Position numbers and translations under genes: made by a program. Under the pieces are notes generated by a model. That model made no database searches and was not told the DNA's origin. It saw only the letters and a list, made by a program, of their open reading frames with translations. A stretch of DNA of 5,484 bases from Phycisphaeraceae bacterium (GTDB lineage: Bacteria; Planctomycetota; Phycisphaerae; Phycisphaerales; Phycisphaeraceae), in assembly GCA_029260675.1 (NCBI GenBank), contig JAJDCV010000115.1, positions 1 to 5,484 on the forward strand, in the 5' to 3' direction. The first letter of the stretch is position 1. The number at the start of each line of letters is the position of its first letter. Shown piece by piece: positions 1 through 5,484 of this stretch.

Positions 1-2
1 CC

Positions 3-392
3 TTCTGGCTGGACCTGGCGGTGGTGTCCTGGTCGTTGTTGTCGGCGGTGCTCGTCGGGTTCGGCCGGGTGGTGCCGATAGCCGGGTTCCGCTTGGGGGC
101 GATGCTGCTTTGCATGTTGCTGCTTGTCGGCGAGCCGGTGTTTATGGCGGTGGGGGGTGTGGGATTCAGCGCCGCCGAATCCGTGGGCCGAGCCGGGGGG
201 GCCGGGAGTGCCGATTGGCAGATGCGGATCAGCCCGCTGCAAGCCCTGTGGGAGTTGACGACCACGATCAAGCCCTACGACCCCCTGGTGTGGCGTCCGG
301 CGATCCTCAGCACCGCCGCCGCCGCCGGGCTCGGTTGGGTGGCGCTCTGGGGGATGGTTTGGTGGGGGCGGGCCTCAAAAGCCAGCCCTTAG
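3..392 (+). CDS. Integral membrane protein, C-terminal fragment (5' end outside window)
   Basis: The frame is open from base 3 with no stop before TAG at 390-392, so this is the last 129 residues of a longer gene. A GTG at 21 is possible but needs no invoking. The protein is strongly hydrophobic, with three likely membrane segments: about 21-40 (WSLLSAVLVGFG region), 40-65 (LGAMLLCMLLLVG region) and one near the C-terminus (ILSTAAAAGLGWVALWGMVWW). They are separated by a Gly/Ala-rich stretch and a polar loop containing SPLQALWELT. The tail WGRASKASP is short and basic, which suggests a cytosolic C-terminus. The pattern would fit the end of an ABC-2-type permease or another polytopic protein, but I see no diagnostic motif and do not assign a function. 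Codon bias and GC match the neighbouring chromosomal genes. It is probably transcriptionally separate from greA, given the terminator-like hairpin and candidate promoter in between. Confidence 0.7.
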   Translation, partial: FWLDLAVVSWSLLSAVLVGFGRVVPIAGFRLGAMLLCMLLLVGEPVFMAVGGVGFSAAESVGRAGGAGSADWQMRISPLQALWELTTTIKPYDPLVWRPAILSTAAAAGLGWVALWGMVWWGRASKASP

Positions 393-435
393 GGATCATC
401 ACACCCTCCCACGGGCGGGGCATTAGATCCTTTTT
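393..435 (+). terminator. Possible intrinsic terminator after the membrane protein gene
   Basis: An imperfect hairpin begins directly after the stop codon. The outer arms are GGATC (393-397) and GATCC (426-430). The inner GC-rich arms are CCCTCCC (404-410) and GGCGGGG (414-420), with a 3-nt loop, one T-G wobble and one C-C mismatch. A run of five T (431-435) follows immediately. The outer and inner stems are joined by unpaired bases, so folding energy is uncertain. Confidence 0.4.
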
Positions 436-461
436 ATATGAAGGCTGGAGTCTGTTAGGAT
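433..461 (+). promoter_or_regulatory. Candidate greA promoter with extended -10
   Basis: TAGGAT (456-461) resembles a -10 box (4/6 to TATAAT) and is preceded by TGT (453-455), giving the extended -10 pattern TGn. TTTATA (433-438) lies 17 nt upstream as a weak -35 (4/6). The predicted start near 468 would leave a leader of about 70 nt before greA. This is an AT-rich patch in an otherwise GC-rich region. The call is based on sequence matching only. Confidence 0.35.
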
Positions 462-538
462 ATTTCGGCCCATGCGCCGCCTGAGTATTCAGGGCCGGCG
501 ACCGATAACCGATTCAGAGATTAGATGGAGCAACGTCG

Positions 539-1006
539 ATGGAGTTCGTGACCAAGCAGGAAAAAGAAAAGCTGCAAGCCCGCCTGGACGGCCTGATCGC
601 CAATCGGCCGGTGATCGCCGAGCGGATCGCCGAGGCCCGCGCCCAGGGCGACCTCAAGGAGAACGCCGATTACCACGCCGCCCGTGATGATCAGGGGCTG
701 GAGGAGGCCGAGATCCGTCGGCTTGAAAAGCGGCTTAAAGATGCCCAGGTGGCCGATGACATCGACGTGCCCGAGGACATGGTCTTCCTGGGCGCGGTCG
801 TTCGGCTCAAGGACATGGACGATGGCACCGACGACCTCTATAAGCTGGTCGGCGAGGCCACCGGCAGCTTCGACGCCGACGAGATCGAGGTCACCACCCA
901 GAGCCCGATGGGGGAGTCTCTGATGAAGTCACGGGTCGGCGAAACCATCCGTGTGGACCTGCCACGCGGTGCCAAGCGGTTTGAGATCGTTGAAATCGTG
1001 TCATAA
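539..1006 (+). CDS. greA: Transcription elongation factor GreA
   Basis: GreA binds the secondary channel of RNA polymerase and stimulates cleavage of the 3' end of backtracked transcripts, letting stalled complexes resume. The 155-residue product is close to the usual length (about 158). Residues 1-75 form the N-terminal coiled-coil finger. It carries the signature GDLKENADYHAARDDQG at 37-53, which contains the two acidic tip residues (D38 and E41, matching D41 and E44 of the E. coli protein) that coordinate the catalytic metal. Residues about 80-155 are the FKBP-like C-terminal domain, with the typical SPMGESLM-x-x-x-VG segment before the final strand. ATG 539 is preceded by GGAG (527-530) with 8-nt spacing. 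All key residues are present and the gene looks intact. It seems to be a single-gene unit: candidate promoter upstream, and a 78-nt gap with its own -10-like box before the next gene. Confidence 0.96.
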   Translation: MEFVTKQEKEKLQARLDGLIANRPVIAERIAEARAQGDLKENADYHAARDDQGLEEAEIRRLEKRLKDAQVADDIDVPEDMVFLGAVVRLKDMDDGTDDLYKLVGEATGSFDADEIEVTTQSPMGESLMKSRVGETIRVDLPRGAKRFEIVEIVS

Positions 1007-1041
1007 ATGGGGTTTCGCTCGTTTTGAGGCATTAATCGGGA

Positions 1042-1047
1042 TAGAAT
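1042..1047 (+). promoter_or_regulatory. Candidate -10 box for the TPR/phosphatase operon
   Basis: TAGAAT (1042-1047) matches the -10 consensus at 5 of 6 positions and lies in an AT-richer gap after greA. Transcription would begin near 1054, leaving about 30 nt of leader before ATG 1085. That would place the upstream in-frame GTG at 1052 at or before the transcript start, which supports the ATG start. No good -35 is found at standard spacing (TTGAGG at 1024-1029 is too close), so an activator or an alternative sigma factor would be needed if the box is real. Confidence 0.3.
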
Positions 1048-1084
1048 AACGGTGGATCGAACCATCCCAGCAGTGGGGCTTCCC

Positions 1085-2779
1085 ATGAATACCAGCTACA
1101 TCCATACACCCGGCAGACCCCTTTGGGCGGTCGGTTTTATCGCATGCCTGATCGCGGTCCCCGTGGCGTCGGCGCAGAACCGTGTCGGCAGCGACGGCCG
1201 GGCCCTGGACGCCAACCAGCAGGTCGGCACCAACGGGTACAACCCCGCAGACGGCCGATTGGATTTCAGCCAGCAGAACAACATCATCACCGGCAACGTC
1301 GGCGGCGGTCGCGGCTTCCAGGACACCATCGACTACGGGGCCGTCGGCGAGTTCCAGGACAACCTCGGCAGCGATAGTCTCTTCAACTTCCGCTCTGGCA
1401 GCCTCTCGTCAAGCCCCAGTTATCTCAACGCCGCCAGCGTCGGCGGGGTCGGGCCGCAGCGAAATTTCAGCGTCTATCGCTCGTTCACCAACCGTGTCGC
1501 CCAGCCACAGGCACCCGGTCTGATCGCGCCCAACGGCGGGGCGTTCCAATTGGTCCCCAACGGCTCGCTGAACACCATCCGAAGCGGCCAGTTCTCAACC
1601 CAGATCGCCGGGCAGAACATCGGCAACCTCACCCCCGGGCTCGCGCTGCAATCCTTCAGCAGCTCCCCGGCTCTTGGCCTGCGCGGGAACCTGGTCACCA
1701 GCGAGGCACTGAGCCGAACCCTCCACGAGGCCGCAAACGAAGCCAACAAGCAGGAAGCCCCAAGCAACATGATCAAGCCGATCATGTACGACGCCAACCA
1801 GTACGATCCTTTTGGCAAGCCCAAGGACCGCAAGACCAGCCAATTGGACCTGCGCCCCGGACAGATCCCGCCGACCCTGATGATCGGCCAACAGCTCCAG
1901 ACTTTATTCGATCCCAACGCCGATCCTTCCCAGGCCCTAGGCAAAACCCAGTTCCTTGACACCGTCTTCAACCGCTTGAAAGACGAAGACACGCGCGCGG
2001 GTCAGGAAGACACCTACCAGAAACTTCTCCGGGCGATACAGGAAAACAAGGACACCTCCGGCGACGACGCTTCCGACGGCTGGGAGGACACACTCGACGC
2101 GCCCACCTCGCAGCAGCTCACCGAGGCCGAACGTGCTTACGACAAGATCATGCAGGACTTGTACGGCGAAGATTACCAGTCACGCCGATCCACAACCGAT
2201 TCCACACCATCCACCGACGCACAAGACGACGAGTCGGGCGAGGACGTGCAGGAGGTGGTTGACAAGCTGAACTACAACCTGCCCCGGCTCGAGACACTGG
2301 CGTCAAACAAGCAGACCCGGATCGCCAAGCTCACACGTGAAGCCGAGGCGGCGCTAGCCAACGGCAAGTACCTCTCGGCCGAGAGCCGGTACCGCCAGAT
2401 CATCCTCGACGTCAAGGACGATCCTTTGCCGAGAATCGGTCTGGTCCACGCCCAACTCGGTGCCGGGATGTTCCGCTCCGCCGGGATGAACCTGCGGGCC
2501 GTATTCGTCCAGCACCCCGAGCTGATCGCCGCGCGTTACGACGCGAAGCTGCTGCCACCCGAGTCGAGGATCCAGTGGATCCAGCAGGAGCTTCAGGCCG
2601 CTATCAGCCAGGGTGAGGGCGGCAAGGACGCACCGCTACTCATGGCGTACCTGGGTTACCAGGCTTCCTCGCGTCAGGTGATCCGTTACGGCTTAGCGCT
2701 CGCGCAGTCCAAGTCGCCGCGCGACCCGCTTCTGGCGGTCCTGCGTGAGATCTGGCTCGACGAGTCCGACGGGAAATAG
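1085..2779 (+). CDS. Exported Asn/Gly/Gln-rich protein with C-terminal TPR-like repeats
   Basis: Predicted 564 residues. ATG 1085 is chosen over an in-frame GTG at 1052 because GGGG (1075-1078) sits 6 nt upstream and the protein then begins with a well-formed signal peptide: polar/basic n-region to R11, hydrophobic core about 13-27, and an ASA site with cleavage after A30. There is no lipobox cysteine, so release by signal peptidase I to periplasm or envelope is expected. Residues about 31-210 are low-complexity, rich in N, G, S and Q (e.g. NIITGNVGGGRGF). About 210-330 are mixed and helical. About 330-400 form an acidic Ser/Thr/Asp linker. From about 416, helical hairpins of TPR type follow (LTREAEAALANGKYLSAESRY; then 450-483; a possible third at about 518-551). 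TPRs bind proteins, so a scaffold or partner-binding role is plausible, but no enzyme motif is visible and function is unknown. The style is common in Planctomycetes as I recall it. The downstream phosphatase gene starts 6 nt after the stop, implying an operon. Confidence 0.85.
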   Translation: MNTSYIHTPGRPLWAVGFIACLIAVPVASAQNRVGSDGRALDANQQVGTNGYNPADGRLDFSQQNNIITGNVGGGRGFQDTIDYGAVGEFQDNLGSDSLFNFRSGSLSSSPSYLNAASVGGVGPQRNFSVYRSFTNRVAQPQAPGLIAPNGGAFQLVPNGSLNTIRSGQFSTQIAGQNIGNLTPGLALQSFSSSPALGLRGNLVTSEALSRTLHEAANEANKQEAPSNMIKPIMYDANQYDPFGKPKDRKTSQLDLRPGQIPPTLMIGQQLQTLFDPNADPSQALGKTQFLDTVFNRLKDEDTRAGQEDTYQKLLRAIQENKDTSGDDASDGWEDTLDAPTSQQLTEAERAYDKIMQDLYGEDYQSRRSTTDSTPSTDAQDDESGEDVQEVVDKLNYNLPRLETLASNKQTRIAKLTREAEAALANGKYLSAESRYRQIILDVKDDPLPRIGLVHAQLGAGMFRSAGMNLRAVFVQHPELIAARYDAKLLPPESRIQWIQQELQAAISQGEGGKDAPLLMAYLGYQASSRQVIRYGLALAQSKSPRDPLLAVLREIWLDESDGK

Positions 2780-2785
2780 CCCAGC

Positions 2786-4594
2786 GTGACCAGGACCGGA
2801 AACACGCCAAGCGGCGCCCCGTCGGGTGCCAACGACACCTACCACGATCCGAACCGACCGACCGGCCGGCCAGGTACGCCGTTGCCCTCCGCGCCCAGGC
2901 TCTCGCTGACCCAGTTCGTCGATCCCGAAACACTCCAGGAAATACAGGACAGCTTCACCGCCGTCACCGGCCTGACCGCCACGATCCACGACCCCAACGG
3001 CAAGCAGGTCACCGCGCCGACCGACGCCAACCAACAAAGAGCCTCCGACCAGGTGCTCGAACAGCTGATCGCCGCCGACGGCGATGACGCCGGCCGGTTC
3101 AGCGCGCCGATCGCGGTCGAGGGTCAGATCCTCGGATCAATCTCACTGCAATCCACCACCACAGGCACCGCCACCCCGGGCCGGGACGACCTGCGTAAAG
3201 CCGCGTATGCCCTGGGCATCCCCAAGGACAAGGCCGACGAGTTGGTCGATGCCGCAGAGAATTGCTGTGGCCCGAACAAGGCCGCCGGGATCCAATTCCT
3301 CTATGTCCTGGCGAATACCATTGCACGGCTTTGTTTCGATGAGTACCACGCCCGCCAGCGTGTGCAGGAACTGTCGGCGTTGTACGAGGTCAGCAAAGCC
3401 CTGTCCGCCGACCGCGATCTTCAGCAGATCCTCGACACCGCGACCCACGCCGTCGCCGATGTCATGAAGGCCAAGGCCGTCGCCATCCGGCTGACCAAGG
3501 AAGACGACCCGCACAAGCTCGAGCCCCGCGCGATCTACAACCTTTCGCAGGCTTACCTGGATACCGGCGCGATCCACGTCGACGACTCGCAGATGCTCAG
3601 TGAAGCGATGTCCGGCACCCCGGTCTACATCCAGGACATGGCCACCGACCCCCGCGTGATCTTCCCCGGCGACGCCCTGGCCGAGGGCCTCGCCTCGATG
3701 CTCTGCCTTGGCATCATGTACCAGGGCAAGTCGATCGGGACCATCCACCTGTTCTCCGGCGAGCAGCGCAGCTTCAGCCCCTTCGAGGTCCAACTGGTCA
3801 CCGCCATCTCACAGATGCTCGGGACCGCGATCCAGAACGCCCGGCTCGATGACCAACGCAGCAAGAGCCGGCGCGTCCTGCGACAGCTACACCTGGCCGC
3901 CAACGTCCAACGCCGCATGCTCCCCGGCGAGATGCCCAAGCTCCCGCCGTTCGATCTGGCTGCGCGATACGTCCCCAGTTTCGAGCTCGGCGGCGACTTC
4001 TACGACGTTATCGACCTGGACGGCCACATCGGGATCGCCATCGGAGACGTCGTCGGCAAGGGCGTCGCCGCCAGCCTCCTCATGGCCAGCGTCCGCGCCA
4101 GCCTCCGCGCCTACGCGCAGGACGTCTACGACCTCGACGAGATTATCTCACGGGTCAACAACGCCCTCACACGCGACACACTCGACAACGAGTTCGCCAC
4201 CGTCTGGTACGGCGTCTTCGACCCCGACACGCTGAGAATCACCTACTGCAACGCCGGCCACGACCCGCCCATGCTCCTGCGCAAAGGCGAAATCCACACA
4301 CTCGAAACCGGCGGCATGATCGTCGGCGTCCAGAGCGACATCGAATACGAGAAGGGCCTGTTCGACATGGCCCCCGACGACACCCTCCTGCTCTACACCG
4401 ATGGTCTGGTCGACTCATTCAACAACGACGGCCAGAAGTTCGGCCGAAAACGCATCGAACAAGCGCTGATCGAGTCCGCCGAAAAATCCGCCACCGACAC
4501 CATCAACCACATCCTCTGGCAGGTCCGGCGTTTCACCGGCCCACACCAAGGCGTCGACGACACGACACTCGTGGTGGTGAAGGTGGATGGGTAG
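2786..4594 (+). CDS. PocR-like/GAF sensor serine phosphatase, SpoIIE/RsbU (PP2C) family
   Basis: 602 residues, no membrane segment, so cytoplasmic. Domains in order: Pro/Gly-rich disordered N-terminus (1-40); PocR-like sensory region (about 41-185, with VDPETLQEIQDSFTAVTG at its start, a SAPIAVEGQILGSI strand pair and a C-terminal helix after C160-C161); helical linker (186-205); GAF domain (about 206-352); signalling helix with the NVQRRMLP motif (373-380); PP2C phosphatase (about 388-600). Catalytic metal-binding motifs are all present: GGDFYD (402-407, D404), GDVVGKG (420-426, D421), NAGHDPP (489-495), YTDG (537-540, D539) and GVDDTTL (589-595, D592). Members of this family dephosphorylate anti-sigma-factor antagonists (STAS proteins), releasing a sigma factor or other output; the substrate here is not in view. 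GTG 2786 is the first usable start after an in-frame stop; GGGA (2771-2774) is a weak, distant ribosome site, suggesting coupling to the upstream gene. The PocR assignment is moderate, since the cysteine cluster I expect in that family is not evident. Confidence 0.93.
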   Translation: MTRTGNTPSGAPSGANDTYHDPNRPTGRPGTPLPSAPRLSLTQFVDPETLQEIQDSFTAVTGLTATIHDPNGKQVTAPTDANQQRASDQVLEQLIAADGDDAGRFSAPIAVEGQILGSISLQSTTTGTATPGRDDLRKAAYALGIPKDKADELVDAAENCCGPNKAAGIQFLYVLANTIARLCFDEYHARQRVQELSALYEVSKALSADRDLQQILDTATHAVADVMKAKAVAIRLTKEDDPHKLEPRAIYNLSQAYLDTGAIHVDDSQMLSEAMSGTPVYIQDMATDPRVIFPGDALAEGLASMLCLGIMYQGKSIGTIHLFSGEQRSFSPFEVQLVTAISQMLGTAIQNARLDDQRSKSRRVLRQLHLAANVQRRMLPGEMPKLPPFDLAARYVPSFELGGDFYDVIDLDGHIGIAIGDVVGKGVAASLLMASVRASLRAYAQDVYDLDEIISRVNNALTRDTLDNEFATVWYGVFDPDTLRITYCNAGHDPPMLLRKGEIHTLETGGMIVGVQSDIEYEKGLFDMAPDDTLLLYTDGLVDSFNNDGQKFGRKRIEQALIESAEKSATDTINHILWQVRRFTGPHQGVDDTTLVVVKVDG

Positions 4595-4615
4595 CGATAC
4601 ACGCTCGAGCGCGTT

Positions 4616-4960
4616 TCACCAAAGAACTAAGATCACCGCCACGGCTCCAAGTATTACCAGACCGATCACCGCAGAGATGATCACCATCCAGAGTAGCGAC
4701 TTGGTAATCAGACGGTCGATCCATGCCCTGGGGCCAACGACGTATTGGAGACCTGTCAATACAAAAAGGCCCGCGATGATCGAGTAGGGCTCCAAGACAA
4801 GAATAGCGATGAGCACGTCGAACAGACTGACGTTCGCGGGAGCGTTTACGGGTGCGTTTATATACACAAGCACCAGCGCCGTATATATGACTAAACCCGT
4901 GAAGACGAGCACCGGACCGGTGATGACACGAGATGCCATGTCGGGTTTCTCGATCACCAT
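4616..4960 (-). CDS. Small hypothetical membrane protein with three predicted helices
   Basis: 114 residues, with hydrophobic segments at about 14-34, 47-71 (interrupted by E57-P58) and 88-113, joined by short loops; the loop at 73-88 carries the basic residues R78, R83 and K87. No family motif is recognised, so the function is unknown. The start ATG (4958-4960) is supported by GGAG 5 nt upstream on the minus strand. The gene is convergent with the phosphatase gene (21-nt gap) and sits just downstream of the terminator of the truncated tRNA gene, leaving only about 25 nt for its leader. Its promoter would therefore have to overlap the terminator or tRNA remnant, or expression depends on readthrough. 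Base composition (about 50-57% GC in sampled 60-nt lines) is clearly lower than in the phosphatase gene (68% in one sampled line). This may reflect its hydrophobic codons or a foreign origin. Confidence 0.72.
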   Translation of the reverse strand: MVIEKPDMASRVITGPVLVFTGLVIYTALVLVYINAPVNAPANVSLFDVLIAILVLEPYSIIAGLFVLTGLQYVVGPRAWIDRLITKSLLWMVIISAVIGLVILGAVAVILVLW

Positions 4961-4986
4961 GTGAACTCCGCATTTTCACACGCTAG

Positions 4987-5013
4987 AAAAAAAGCCGACC
5001 AAGGTCGGCTTTT
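4987..5013 (-). terminator. Strong intrinsic terminator downstream of tRNA-Pro remnant
   Basis: Perfect 7-bp inverted repeat GCCGACC (4994-5000) / GGTCGGC (5003-5009) around AA, extended by A-T pairs. Read on the minus strand the stem is followed by seven T; on the plus strand by four T, so it may work in both directions. It lies 2 nt beyond the 3' discriminator base of the tRNA fragment and on the same strand, so it is best read as the original terminator of that tRNA gene. Confidence 0.85.
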
Positions 5014-5015
5014 AA

Positions 5016-5062
5016 TCGGGGTGACATGACTTGAACATGCGACCTCTTCGCCCCGAACGAAG
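5016..5062 (-). tRNA. tRNA-Pro(CGG) 3' fragment, probable attachment site
   Basis: Read on the minus strand from 5062 to 5016: anticodon stem CTTCG, loop TTCGGGG (anticodon CGG, proline), stem CGAAG, variable loop AGGTC, T-stem GCATG, T-loop TTCAAGT, T-stem CATGT (one G-T pair), acceptor 3' strand CACCCCG and discriminator A. It aligns closely in the anticodon arm with E. coli tRNA-Pro(CGG). A complete gene would need a D arm and a 5' acceptor strand CGGGGTG at higher coordinates; the bases at 5063-5110 contain neither. CCA is not encoded. The piece is therefore not a functional tRNA by itself. It has the size and boundary (anticodon stem to 3' end) typical of the identity block left where an integrase inserted an element into a tRNA gene. 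Confidence 0.8.
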
Positions 5063-5088
5063 GCAATCGTCGTTATTGGTCTAAAAAC

Positions 5089-5151
5089 GGGGATACAGCG
5101 CTTGATTTGTGGCCGATTAGGGACTAAAAGGGATACGGGAAGGGGATACAG
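5089..5151 (+). repeat. Three GGGATAC direct repeats between att site and integrase-like gene
   Basis: GGGATAC occurs at 5090-5096, 5130-5136 and 5143-5149. The first and third share the longer GGGGATACAG (5089-5098 and 5142-5151). The first and second share a CTAAAA prefix (5081-5086 and 5124-5129). Such short repeats between an attachment core and its recombinase gene are often arm-type integrase or excisionase sites, or operator sites. That role is inferred from position only. Confidence 0.5.
5102..5130 (+). promoter_or_regulatory. Weak candidate promoter of the integrase-like gene
   Basis: TTGATT (5102-5107, 4/6 to the -35 consensus) and TAAAAG (5125-5130, 4/6 to the -10 consensus) are separated by exactly 17 nt. 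A start near 5137 would give a leader of about 48 nt. The second GGGATAC repeat directly follows the -10 box and the third lies just past the start point, so a protein bound there could repress transcription. Confidence 0.25.
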
Positions 5152-5184
5152 ACCGCCCCCCAATGTCTCCCTTGGAGTCAAGAA

Positions 5185-5484
5185 TTGGCCAAGAAGAAAC
5201 CCAAGTACGAGGTGCTCACCTGGTTCGAGTCGCGGAAGGTCTGGAAGAAGAAGTACAAGGGTACCGTGCACTACCTTGGTCCGTATGGCGTCAAGCGATC
5301 ACGCGAGACACACGATGCCGCGTTCAAAGAATGGCTAGAGTTGAAGACTCAAATCGACGCCGAAGCGAAAGCGAGTGAACACACCGAACCGGCCGCTGTT
5401 CAAGTGCCTCTGCCCTCGTATGAACCAGAGCGGAATGTTGATCTCGATAGCTTGAATACTATCAAAGTGCAAGATAGTGCGATC
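5185..5484 (+). CDS. Putative site-specific tyrosine recombinase, N-terminal part (3' end outside window)
   Basis: The frame is open from 5128 to the window end. It has no ATG or GTG before residue 10; TTG 5185 with GGAG (5174-5177) 7 nt upstream gives the best start and yields 100 residues. The N-terminus is basic (AKKKPKY), followed by a compact aromatic/basic segment at 13-52: WFESRKVWKKKYKG, then TVHYLGPYG, then AAFKEWLELK. This pattern of a Trp/Lys-rich strand, a Gly, a [VY]HYLGPYG strand and a helix resembles the three-strand arm-binding domain at the start of many integrases, including planctomycete XerC/D-like integrases as I recall them. Residues about 58-100 are a charged linker. 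The core-binding and catalytic domains (R...HxxR...Y) would lie outside the window, so the family is inferred from the N-terminus and the adjacent tRNA fragment. A transposon-related DNA-binding protein is the main alternative. Confidence 0.6.
   Translation, partial: MAKKKPKYEVLTWFESRKVWKKKYKGTVHYLGPYGVKRSRETHDAAFKEWLELKTQIDAEAKASEHTEPAAVQVPLPSYEPERNVDLDSLNTIKVQDSAI

Larger units (their letters stand above)
5063..5484 (+). mobile_element. End of a putative tRNA-Pro-integrated element (continues beyond window)
   Basis: The tRNA homology stops abruptly at 5062. Because the remaining piece is the 3' part and points left, the missing 5' half must have been displaced to the right, so the inserted DNA lies to the right and the native chromosome, with the tRNA terminator, to the left. 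Supporting signs inside this segment are a drop in GC (53% in one sampled 60-nt line of the gene against 68% in the phosphatase), short direct repeats, and an integrase-like gene starting 122 nt from the junction. Bases 5063-5184 hold no gene, only the repeats and a weak candidate promoter. The other end and the extent of the element cannot be seen. Confidence 0.6.

Noticed and set aside
1052..1084. Upstream GTG start extending the TPR protein by 11 residues
   Set aside because: No ribosome site, close to the predicted transcript start, and it would put extra residues in front of an already well-formed signal peptide.
1474..1992. Minus-strand open frame (172 codons) opposite the TPR gene
   Set aside because: No ribosome site or recognisable domain. 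The plus strand has the signal peptide and a continuous repeat protein, so this is a shadow.
2568..2584. Tandem GGATCCAG repeats
   Set aside because: They fall inside the TPR gene and simply encode IQWIQQ; no larger repeat structure.
3143..3793. Long minus-strand open frame (216 codons) opposite the phosphatase gene
   Set aside because: It lies wholly within a gene with clear domains. Its Gly/Val/Asp-rich translation mirrors the codon bias of the real strand in GC-rich DNA.
4601..4614. Palindrome CGCTCGAGCG between the two convergent genes
   Set aside because: The stem is short with at best a 3-nt T-run, so it is too weak to call a terminator, though it sits where one would be expected.
5063..5110. 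Possible missing 5' half of the tRNA directly adjacent
   Set aside because: Neither a D arm (GGTA-type loop with paired stems) nor a CGGGGTG acceptor strand can be found on the minus strand here.
4954..5271. Minus-strand open frame across the tRNA fragment and integrase-like start
   Set aside because: It crosses a terminator, a tRNA remnant and a better supported plus-strand start, and shows no domain.

Overview
The window looks like a high-GC chromosome of the Planctomycetota, probably a Phycisphaerae-like lineage. The grounds are the secreted Asn/Gly/Gln-rich TPR protein, the sensor-GAF-SpoIIE phosphatase and an integrase N-terminus of a style I associate with that phylum. This placement is an inference from protein style, not from a marker gene.

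Left part (1-2779, + strand). The window opens inside the 3' end of a gene for an integral membrane protein. A weak intrinsic terminator and a candidate extended -10 promoter follow, then greA, the transcript-cleavage factor. Next is a 564-residue exported protein with a clear signal peptide, a long low-complexity region and C-terminal TPR-like helices.

Centre (2786-4594, + strand). Six bases after that stop, and in the same reading frame, a GTG starts a 602-residue protein with a PocR-like sensory region, a GAF domain and a complete SpoIIE/RsbU-type PP2C phosphatase domain. The two genes probably form a translationally coupled operon. They suggest an envelope component paired with a cytoplasmic partner-switching regulator, but no cognate anti-sigma factor or antagonist is in view.

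Right part (4595-5484). A small three-helix membrane protein is encoded convergently on the minus strand. Beyond it lie a strong hairpin terminator with a minus-strand T-run and then a 47-nt segment (minus strand) that is the 3' part of tRNA-Pro(CGG). This segment has the anticodon arm, variable loop, T arm, acceptor 3' strand and discriminator base, but no D arm or 5' acceptor strand follows. To its right the sequence is less GC-rich, carries three GGGATAC repeats, and contains a TTG-started gene running off the window whose N-terminus resembles a tyrosine-recombinase arm-binding domain. The simplest reading is one end (attR type) of an integrative element inserted in a proline tRNA gene: old chromosome on the left, element on the right, and the reconstituted full tRNA at the far end outside the window.
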